Shown here: positions 9,851-16,389 of the stretch, one piece after another
Layout of the letters: the number at the start of each line of letters is the position of its first letter
How positions within the stretch are numbered: position 1 is the first letter of the stretch
Assembly: GCA_966250335.1 (NCBI GenBank)
Contig: CBINGZ010000048.1
Coordinates: 1-41,667 of the forward strand
Reading direction: 5' to 3'
Source: OLB7 sp966250335
Lineage (GTDB): Bacteria; Bacteroidota; Ignavibacteria; OLB7
DNA length: 41,667 bases
Position numbers and translations under genes: made by a program
The notes under the pieces: model-generated
What the model was told of the DNA's origin: nothing
The model's database searches: none
The model's input: the letters and a program-made list of their open reading frames with translations, nothing else

Positions 9851-10831
9851 TCAGCCGATCCGCGGGGCTTCGGCTTCGCCGTCCCACCGCCAGACGTTGC
9901 CGGGCGCGTGCAGATGAACGCCTCCCAGCCAGTGATTTATTCCATTGCGATCCACCCGGTCCGCTTCTCCCGCCAGCACCCTCTCCCCGAGCGGCGTGAG
10001 CGCCACCCTGCGGGTCCAGAAGTCGGAGTCGGGATGGACTCCGTGAGGAGGGATGATGATCGAACCGTCATTGAAGAGGAGCAGCGGTTCGGCCGCACTG
10101 CTCAGGCGCTCCAGGTACCAGGCGAAGACGTTATCTCCCAGGAAGATGCGTTCCTCCCGCTCATGGTGCGCCGTGTGGAAGGTGTCGGCCAGCACCGAGC
10201 GCCCTTCGGCGATCGCCGAAAGCGCCTGTTCCTCGGATCGCGATAAACCGTTCGCCACCGAGGGGAGCTCCTCCAGATGTCTGCGGAACGCATCGGCCAG
10301 AAACGGCAGCGCCGAGGTCTCGGCCGAGAGAAATGAGAATATCGCATCGGGACTATCCGTGCCGAACGCCTCCCACGCCGCGGCTCCCAGTTCCAGCTCG
10401 GCGGCGGTGACCGGTCTGCGTCGGGCGTAGAGATCGAGCAGCAGCTCCGGCTCGGCCAGGCCCAGATAGTCGGTGGAGTCGATCATGGTGACCTTCGTGG
10501 TCCCGTGGTCGACCCTGGAAAGTCTCTCCAGGATCTGTATGATCTGAAGCTGATCGTAGAGATCGTGCTCGAACCAGAGAACGACTTCATTGTAGTCGCG
10601 GAACGCGGCCAGTGTATCGTCCCGTCTCCGCATGTCGTCCGCTATCTCGTCGTACTCCCCCCAGCCTCTGTCGGCGAGGAAGCGGGCGCGGATCGATCGA
10701 AGCTCGTCGACGGAGAGTCCCCCGGGAACGGGGCCTTCATGAAGAACATCGCGCCAGGGTAGTATCTCACCCTCTACTCCCGCAAGTCTCATTGCGGATA
10801 CGGTCGTGTCGCCGTTCGTGATATGCAGCAT
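9851..10831 (-). CDS. DUF1835 domain protein
   Basis: This 326-residue protein starts MLHITNGDTTVSAMR, the characteristic beginning of DUF1835 proteins. The central WFEHDLYDQLQIIQILERL and the C-terminal NHWLGGVHLHAPGNVWRWD are also typical of this family of unknown function. No signal peptide or membrane segment is visible, so it is probably cytoplasmic. It lies 68 bases upstream of the CheB-CheR kinase and 87 bases downstream of the HAD-ATPase gene, all on the minus strand with no strong terminator between them. An operon is likely, but I cannot infer a shared function. Confidence 0.85.
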   Translation of the reverse strand: MLHITNGDTTVSAMRLAGVEGEILPWRDVLHEGPVPGGLSVDELRSIRARFLADRGWGEYDEIADDMRRRDDTLAAFRDYNEVVLWFEHDLYDQLQIIQILERLSRVDHGTTKVTMIDSTDYLGLAEPELLLDLYARRRPVTAAELELGAAAWEAFGTDSPDAIFSFLSAETSALPFLADAFRRHLEELPSVANGLSRSEEQALSAIAEGRSVLADTFHTAHHEREERIFLGDNVFAWYLERLSSAAEPLLLFNDGSIIIPPHGVHPDSDFWTRRVALTPLGERVLAGEADRVDRNGINHWLGGVHLHAPGNVWRWDGEAEAPRIG

Positions 10832-10918
10832 GGGGTTCGGGATAGGTTCAGGACAGGATGCCGAAGTCCGGCCGGCCCGAAATATAGGAACCCGGAGGGT
10901 ATGTTGGGACTCGATCGT

Positions 10919-12679
10919 TCAGGTTGCGTAGTATCTGCCTATCGCGGCGCAGACTTCCCGGCGTGATTCGTCGATCTCCAGCTCCCGGCTGTCGACCCGT
11001 TTCGCGATCGCATCGATATCTGCGGCAAGGTCCGCGTTGCCGATCCGGACCCGTATCCATTCCGCGTATTCTCCCTGCCGCAGGTGGTACTCCCATGTCT
11101 CCGCGTCCACCCCCGCGGCCAGTTCGCAGAAGCGGATCAGGTTCGCGGCCCGCAGGTTCAGGCGGTTCTCCGGTCCCCGGAAGAAGAACGATTTCTCGGT
11201 CGCCAGCTCCCCCGTCGCATATTTCCGGACATGTCTCCGGTGCTCCGTGCGGCGTTCCGCCGGACGGAACCGCTCCAGCGAGGGAGGGGATTCCCGCAGC
11301 CGCGCGAGCATCGCCTCGTCGTCGTCCAGCCGCCGCATCGTCGCGATCGAATCGGTGCGGCCGTCGGTCGGGCTTCCATCCGGGAGGCCGTCGGAAAGCT
11401 CGCGGAGCGCGGTCCGCAGCTCGGGGAGGGTGCGGGAGATCACCGTGTCGATCATCCCCAGAGCCTGTCGACAGAGGAGACCCGCGTCGAACGTGATCAT
11501 GCAGAGTCCCTCGAAATCTATCGGAAGAAGATCGCATGTGACGGCCCCCTCGGCCGGGAAGATATGATGCGCCTCGTCGATGATCAGCCAGTGCGGTCTG
11601 CCGTGTTCGGCGCGCAGTCGCTTGACGGTTCCGAGCACGGAGACGCCGTAGAGGGTCTTCTCCGCCATGGTGAGAGCATGAAGATCGAGGATGACGCTGA
11701 CGCCGGGGAGCATACCGAGCTGCTGGAGTTCCTCGGCCGAGGGGAGCGGCTGATCCGACGCGCCGCCGAGAAGTATCACATCAGGTGATTCCGAGAGGGC
11801 CGAGTAATCCCCCTCCGGATCGATGATGAGCATCGATCGTCCCTCGTCCAGTAGCCGTTCGATCAGAACGCCGGTGACCGTCGACTTCCCCGCGCCGGAA
11901 CTGCCGGTGATGAGGAGGCCGGAGCGGCTGGCCGGGATCGTCACATCGGTTCCGTCGTCGGTCGTCCCGAGCACGATTTTATGTCGTTTTGCGAGTTGTG
12001 AGGCTATCGGCAGCATGTCGTTGAGCAGGTAGCGGTCGATCAGTTCGATCACTCCGGCTCCGTGGTCGGCCCCCGTCACCATATCCGCCCGCTGCTTCAG
12101 GGAGTCGAGCGCGTTGAAGACCGCCACACCGCATGCCGCCTCCGACAGCAACGCATAGTCGTTCTCGGCATCCCCGACCGCCACGGTGTTGTGCCGCGAA
12201 TAACCGAGTTCGCGCAGGGCGTGCTCGAGCCCGGTCCCCTTGTTCACGCCGGGGGGAAGGATCATCACTGCCCCCTTGTTGAAGATCACCTGATGTTCCA
12301 GTCCGAGCGAATGTATCGCATCAAGCGCATCGGGGCCGTGCGGGTCCCAGGTGGCGATGATGGTCCGTCCCACGGAGAGAGGCTGAACGCCGCGCCGCCG
12401 CAACTCGTCGGCCAGGGGAAGGCTGGCGGGCTCGCAGAGGAGGCGTTCCTCGCGGACGCGCGGGAGGTAGAGAAGGCCGCCGTTTTCCAGGACGACGGCA
12501 TCGAACAGATCGAGCCGGTCGCATGCCTTCTGCAGGTCGGGAAGCTCCCGGCCGGAGACCATGATCAGCTTCCGTCCCGATCGGGCCGCGCGCCCCAGCG
12601 CCTCCGCGGTGGAAGCCCCAAGAATGGAATCCTGGGCGAGCGTGCCGTCGTAGTCGCACGCGAGTACGTGGAAGATCAT
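10919..12679 (-). CDS. HAD phosphatase fused to a HerA/DUF87-like P-loop ATPase
   Basis: This 586-residue two-domain protein starts at MIFHVLACDYDGTL (12679). The N-terminal half is a HAD-superfamily (Cof-like) phosphohydrolase: DYDGT at residues 9-13 supplies the nucleophile aspartates, VSGRE is motif II, and GDAEND at 169-174 is motif IV. The C-terminal half is a P-loop ATPase resembling HerA/DUF87: Walker A GSSGAGKS at 259-266, LIIDPEGDY at 284-292 and Walker B LIIDEAHH at 365-372. No membrane segment is seen. The substrate of neither domain is evident. Joining a small-molecule phosphatase to a translocase-like ATPase is uncommon but has been seen in database annotations. The alternative start at 12748 gives 23 extra residues without typical features. 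Confidence 0.85.
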   Translation of the reverse strand: MIFHVLACDYDGTLAQDSILGASTAEALGRAARSGRKLIMVSGRELPDLQKACDRLDLFDAVVLENGGLLYLPRVREERLLCEPASLPLADELRRRGVQPLSVGRTIIATWDPHGPDALDAIHSLGLEHQVIFNKGAVMILPPGVNKGTGLEHALRELGYSRHNTVAVGDAENDYALLSEAACGVAVFNALDSLKQRADMVTGADHGAGVIELIDRYLLNDMLPIASQLAKRHKIVLGTTDDGTDVTIPASRSGLLITGSSGAGKSTVTGVLIERLLDEGRSMLIIDPEGDYSALSESPDVILLGGASDQPLPSAEELQQLGMLPGVSVILDLHALTMAEKTLYGVSVLGTVKRLRAEHGRPHWLIIDEAHHIFPAEGAVTCDLLPIDFEGLCMITFDAGLLCRQALGMIDTVISRTLPELRTALRELSDGLPDGSPTDGRTDSIATMRRLDDDEAMLARLRESPPSLERFRPAERRTEHRRHVRKYATGELATEKSFFFRGPENRLNLRAANLIRFCELAAGVDAETWEYHLRQGEYAEWIRVRIGNADLAADIDAIAKRVDSRELEIDESRREVCAAIGRYYAT

Positions 12680-12846
12680 TGCTGAAGTGCCGGCGTCTGA
12701 AAAGATTTTTCTAGCGTCCGGAGAGCGTGACGCGGATATCAGAAACAACGGGTCGGGGTGAAAGGTTCAGAGCGGGATGATCCGGCGGCGGAATGAAACA
12801 TGCGGGTCGGCGTCGGGTTAGGAGAGTGTGCAGCACTCCTGTGATG

Positions 12847-12900
12847 AAGGCTTACGTACGGAAAGAAGGCGTCTCATCCGCCTGGCCGTACGTGAGCCTT
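12847..12900 (-). terminator. Long hairpin downstream of the DedA-like gene
   Basis: A 15-base arm at 12847-12861 pairs with 12886-12900 with one G-T mismatch. Inside it, AGGCG (12867-12871) pairs with CGCCT (12879-12883). It lies 9 bases after the DedA-like stop codon, so it forms the 3' end of that transcript. There is no T-run. It could equally protect the mRNA end or act in the opposite direction. Confidence 0.5.
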
Positions 12901-12908
12901 CTCCATCC

Positions 12909-13559
12909 TCACCGGCGGGATCGTCCGGCAATGAGTCGTGCCGCGATGAGTCCGATCGCGGGGAGAAGAATCGCCCCGGCAAATGCGACCAGGAAGGAAT
13001 CGACCGTCGCGGAGTATGCTCCCACCGCGGCATAGGCGAGGGAGACTCCGAGGTTCGAGAGCGCTGCGAGCAGGAGGAATCTGCGGAACGGCATCCCGGC
13101 GATCCCGGCGAAGAAGGTCGAGATCTCGGCAAGGACCGGGATCGGCCGCGCCAGCACGATCGCCCGGTCTCCGAACCGTTCGTGCAGCCGCCGCATCCGT
13201 TCAAGTTCCTCCTTCCCCACCAGCCGCCGCGTCAGCGCGTGGCCGGGGCTTGAGCCCAGCCAGTAGCCACATACGCTTCCAAGCGTCATCCCCAGGAACG
13301 AGGTGATCGTCCCTCCGATAAACCCGAGGAGGTAACCGGCCGATGTGCTGACGATGCTGGAAGGGATCGGGAGAAGAATATCGGAGATCAGCAGTCCTCC
13401 CAGAACCAGGGCCGTCGAGAGGGGATGATCCGCTGCGGTGCGGAGGAAGCTGTCGGTCCACGCCTCGATCGGCTCTCCGATGAGGGCGAAGGGGACCAGC
13501 ACGACCGCCAGAAGGAGAGCGATCAGAAGCGACCAGCGGACGAAAGTGGGGGAGACCAT
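12909..13559 (-). CDS. DedA/VTT-domain (SNARE-associated) membrane protein
   Basis: This 216-residue integral membrane protein starts at MVSPTFVRW (13559), which puts a hydrophobic helix (LLIALLLAVVLVPFALIG) at the N-terminus. The VTT/DedA signature is visible in the middle: LPIPSSIVSTSAGYLLG, then GTITSFLGMTLGSVCGYWLG, then the arginine-bearing RAIVLARPIPVLAEISTFFAG. Further hydrophobic helices follow toward the C-terminus. DedA-family proteins act in the inner membrane, and several are phospholipid flippases or are needed for membrane-potential homeostasis. The substrate here is unknown. A strong terminator for the upstream gene lies just before it, so it probably has its own promoter. Confidence 0.9.
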   Translation of the reverse strand: MVSPTFVRWSLLIALLLAVVLVPFALIGEPIEAWTDSFLRTAADHPLSTALVLGGLLISDILLPIPSSIVSTSAGYLLGFIGGTITSFLGMTLGSVCGYWLGSSPGHALTRRLVGKEELERMRRLHERFGDRAIVLARPIPVLAEISTFFAGIAGMPFRRFLLLAALSNLGVSLAYAAVGAYSATVDSFLVAFAGAILLPAIGLIAARLIAGRSRR

Positions 13560-13615
13560 GGAAACGAAATTACCCCGGTTCGTGTCGCTTTGGGCGATAC
13601 CAGCCGGGGTTCTCG

Positions 13616-13659
13616 AAAAAAAACCGACGCGCACCGTTCAGCCTGGTGGTGCGCGCCGG
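13616..13659 (-). terminator. Intrinsic terminator of the DUF4402 gene
   Basis: Read on the minus strand, CGCGCACC pairs with GGTGCGCG (13648-13655 and 13628-13635) around a 12-base loop. It is followed by a run of eight T (13616-13623). It stands 42 bases past the stop codon at 13701. Confidence 0.85.
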
Positions 13660-13664
13660 TTGCA

Positions 13665-13688
13665 CCCGGGATATCCCATTATCCCGGG
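13665..13688. repeat. Perfect inverted repeat after the DUF4402 gene
   Basis: CCCGGGATA at 13665-13673 and TATCCCGGG at 13680-13688 are perfect complements around a 6-base loop. The repeat sits between the stop codon at 13701 and the T-run terminator, so it forms a first 3' hairpin. Confidence 0.6.
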
Positions 13689-13700
13689 ATAGACTTCTGT

Positions 13701-14243
13701 TTAGTTGGAGTAGACGGCGCTGACGGTGAAGGTTCCGCTGTAGCTGCCGCGCTGCTGCGCCGCCGTCGGGGCCACCGTCCCGCCGATCCACATGTATGCC
13801 TGGCCGAGGCCGTCGCTGTTGACCGCGTTCCCCTGGTTGTCCATGCTCAGTCCCACCGTCACCGTCCCGCTCGATGCGTCGACCACCGAAGCGCCGTTCG
13901 ACGGGATGTTCCCCAGCGGGCTGTAGCGCACCCCGTTCCGCGTCAGGTTCACCGTCATGTTCGCTCCGGCGCCGGAGGTCGTCGAGATCGTTGCCGTCGC
14001 CGGGATGGTGACGGTGATGTTGTCGAGCTCGTCGCCGCTGAAGTTGAAGGCGCCGGCGGCGGCGTTGCTGGCTTCGACGGTGGCGGTGGCGCCCTTGGTG
14101 ATGGTACCGAAGGCGAGCGGAGCGGTGGCAGCAGCGGTGATCGGCGTGACGATGGTGGCGGTGCTGGTGACCGAAGCCGACTGGGCGACGGCGGCGGAAG
14201 CTGCGATGATCGAGAGGGCGAGGATGGAGAAGATCGTCTTCAT
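13701..14243 (-). CDS. Exported DUF4402 family protein
   Basis: This 180-residue secreted protein has a clear signal peptide, MKTIFSILALSIIAASAAVAQ, with cleavage expected after AVA. The mature part is low in charge and rich in Ala, Thr, Gly and Val (LAFGTITKG, GTVTVGLSM, YSGTFTVSAVYSN). It has the length and ending typical of DUF4402 proteins, which resemble fimbrial or surface beta-sandwich subunits. AGGAAC lies upstream of the ATG. A perfect palindrome lies about 100 bases upstream (14340-14354), and two hairpins, one a strong terminator, follow the gene, so it is a single-gene transcript. The role in this organism is unknown. Confidence 0.85.
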   Translation of the reverse strand: MKTIFSILALSIIAASAAVAQSASVTSTATIVTPITAAATAPLAFGTITKGATATVEASNAAAGAFNFSGDELDNITVTIPATATISTTSGAGANMTVNLTRNGVRYSPLGNIPSNGASVVDASSGTVTVGLSMDNQGNAVNSDGLGQAYMWIGGTVAPTAAQQRGSYSGTFTVSAVYSN

Positions 14244-14339
14244 GAGAGTGTTCCTGTTTGCGTTGTTTATTTCGTGTTCGTTATCTGCTTGTCTGGTCGA
14301 GCGGCATGATTGCCGTTCTGTGTTCTAACACCTGCATAA

Positions 14340-14354
14340 TTGTGCCAGGCACAA
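14340..14354. promoter_or_regulatory. Perfect palindrome upstream of the DUF4402 gene (candidate operator)
   Basis: TTGTGCC-A-GGCACAA is a perfect 7-1-7 inverted repeat in the intergenic region between the divergent DUF4402 and MarR genes. No identified regulator consensus matches it. Confidence 0.4.
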
Positions 14355-14496
14355 AAGCGGGGAAAACCGGATGAAACGGGGTAATTTGGTGAGACCCTGG
14401 TGTACGGATTCCGGATAGTGGGTCGGAATCGTACATACGCGACGTCGGTTATCCCTCGGTCCTCTCACTGTAACGGTCAACTGTCGAAGGAATTAA

Positions 14497-14515
14497 TTTG
14501 TTTAGTCTAAACAAA
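14497..14515. promoter_or_regulatory. Perfect 19-bp palindrome before marR (candidate autoregulatory operator)
   Basis: TTTGTTTAG-T-CTAAACAAA is a perfect inverted repeat whose right end is 15 bases from the MarR start codon. MarR dimers bind palindromes of this size, usually overlapping their own promoter. TAATTTG at 14494-14500, which fits the TAnnTTG -7 form seen elsewhere in the window, overlaps its left arm, so bound repressor would block RNA polymerase. Confidence 0.7.
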
Positions 14516-14529
14516 ACATCTAGCTTGCG

Positions 14530-15027
14530 ATGAAGGATGCCGTTCACGCCGTTCTGAAGCTCTATCCCAAGATCTTCCATGCCTGCCATCAACGACATGT
14601 GCGGGATCCGGAGACACGGGAGCTTGTCAGCGCGCATCAGGCCGGAATCCTGGACCATCTGGATCAGGTGGAGGGAGTCGGGCTCGTCGATCTGGCAAAG
14701 CACATGGGGGTGACACCCGCTACCATGTCCGCCTCCGTCGATCGTCTGGCGGCGCTGGGCTACGTGCTGCGCGAACGGGATACCGGGGATGCACGGCGCG
14801 TCAGGATTCGGCTTACCGAAAGCGGGCTGCGGATCAGGAACGCGCAGTCGGTGCTGGAGCCGGAACTGGTCGACGGGATGCTCTCCCTGCTGAACGCCGA
14901 CGAGCGGAAGGAGGCGCTTCGCGGACTTGAACTTCTGGCCCGCGCGGCCGACGAGCTTCAACACGCCCGAAGCAGGGAGAAAAGCTGGGCCAGACGCTCG
15001 AAAGGCGGGAAGACGCCCGATGAGTAA
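14530..15027 (+). CDS. MarR-family transcriptional regulator
   Basis: This 165-residue cytoplasmic winged-helix regulator has the MarR layout. The N-terminal dimerisation helix is followed by VGLVDLAKHMGVTPATMS (helix-turn-helix), then SVDRLAALGYVLRERDTGDARRVRIRLTESG, where the DxRR wing motif (DARRVRI) is typical. A C-terminal helical tail for dimerisation follows. It faces a perfect 19-bp palindrome (14497-14515), so it is probably autoregulated. The SRPBCC gene starts 41 bases downstream and is likely co-transcribed and co-regulated. MarR proteins usually respond to small phenolic or oxidising ligands; the ligand here is unknown. No good ribosome-binding site precedes the ATG. Confidence 0.92.
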   Translation: MKDAVHAVLKLYPKIFHACHQRHVRDPETRELVSAHQAGILDHLDQVEGVGLVDLAKHMGVTPATMSASVDRLAALGYVLRERDTGDARRVRIRLTESGLRIRNAQSVLEPELVDGMLSLLNADERKEALRGLELLARAADELQHARSREKSWARRSKGGKTPDE

Positions 15028-15068
15028 CGATGAGGGGATCCTCAACTCAAACAGCCGGGGAGAAGGAG

Positions 15069-15602
15069 ATGAATGTTCTGTGGATCATTGCGGGGGTGAT
15101 CGTTGCGATCATCATCGTGGTGCTGATCATCGGCGCGGCGCTGCCGCAGGGACACACGGCAACGCGGACCGTCGAGTTCCGGAGATCCCCACGGGAGATC
15201 TGGGAGGCGCTCACGGCCATCCCGGAGTTCACTTCATGGCGACATCGTCTGAAGAGCGTCGAGATGCTCCCCGATCATGAGGGGAGGAAGCGATGGAGAG
15301 AAACCGGGCGCGACGGCGCCATGACAATGGAAGCGGTCGAGGCTCTCTCTCCCTCGCGGCTCGTCACCCGGATCGCCGACACGAATCTGCCGTTCGGAGG
15401 GCGCTGGATATATCGCATCGAGCCGATACCGTCGGGAAGTCGTCTGACGATCACCGAGGAGGGGGAGGTCTACAATATCTTTTTCCGATTCATGTCCCGT
15501 TTCATCTTCGGCCATACGGCCACGATCGACGAGTACCTCGGGGATCTCGGCCGGAAGTTCGGCGAGCCGGTGGAGCCGACCGAAGGAATGCCGGAGAAGT
15601 AG
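15069..15602 (+). CDS. Membrane-anchored SRPBCC (START/Bet v 1-like) protein
   Basis: This 177-residue protein starts at MNVLWIIAGV (15069) and has one N-terminal transmembrane helix ending in LIIGAALPQG. An SRPBCC ligand-binding domain follows: RTVEFRRSPREIWEALTAIP, ETGRDGAMTMEAVEALSPSR, then RWIYRIEPIPSGSRLTITEEG. Such domains form a deep hydrophobic cavity for lipids or aromatic compounds. A purine-rich GGGGAGAAGGAG precedes the start. The alternative start at 15030 gives 13 extra polar residues before the helix. It follows the MarR gene closely and is its most likely target. Confidence 0.88.
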   Translation: MNVLWIIAGVIVAIIIVVLIIGAALPQGHTATRTVEFRRSPREIWEALTAIPEFTSWRHRLKSVEMLPDHEGRKRWRETGRDGAMTMEAVEALSPSRLVTRIADTNLPFGGRWIYRIEPIPSGSRLTITEEGEVYNIFFRFMSRFIFGHTATIDEYLGDLGRKFGEPVEPTEGMPEK

Positions 15603-15701
15603 TGACCGGCAACGGGTTCTCCTTCGAGATTGGAAGAGAGGAACCTGTAGGTTCGGGAGACAATGGATCAGGACTGTCTACATCGCTTCGCGATGATGTG
15701 C

Positions 15702-16389
15702 GATCCGGGGCGCTCGGTTATTCGTCGAGAGCCTCGGCGACCTTCAGCCCTACCCGCGTTGCCTCCGTCCGCTTCCCCAGCTTCCGCAACGCCTCCCGCA
15801 GCAGCTCCGCGATCTCCTCGTCGTCCGGCATCGCCTCGAACCCCCGCTCCAAAAGCTCCTCCGCGCTCTCGGCGTCCTCCTCCCGCAGCAGCGCTCGCGA
15901 CAGCCGCACCACCGCCTTCCTCAGCTCGTTCTCGAAATCTTCACGCGCCGACTCGAAGAACTCATCGTACAATGTCGGGAACGGCACCTCTCCTCGGCTG
16001 ATGGCGAGCGCCTGGATCAGCTCCGGGACGGCCCGCAGCAGCGCGCCGTCGCGCGTGGAGTCGACGGCGGTCCTGAGGTGACGGTGAGCGTCGATGAGAT
16101 CGACGGAGACGAGATCGAGCCGGAGGAGAGGAGTCTCGCCGGAGGTATCGACGGCATCGGAGCCGAGGGACTCGCGGAGTCTGAAGACGGCGAAGTTGAT
16201 CGACTTGCGGAGCTTGTCGGGATCGCGTTCGAGTCCGATGGCGATGGAGGTGAACTCGCGATGGGAGAGAGGTCGAGCCAGGAGATGATCGGCGGTCATG
16301 AGTCCGAGGAGGGTGCAGAGCTGAGCGCCGCGCAGCCGGGCGGGCTGTTGGCCGGGGAGCTGGATGGTGATCGTCCCGAACATCGTGAC
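15702..16389. repeat. 688-bp near-identical repeat, copy 1 (covers the DNA-binding end of regulator 1)
   Basis: This segment matches 20854-21541 at a constant offset of 5152. I found one difference, G at 15747 against A at 20899, which is synonymous on the coding strand. It spans 16 bases past the stop codon and the last 223 codons of regulator 1. Homology drops abruptly at 16390. Confidence 0.95.
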
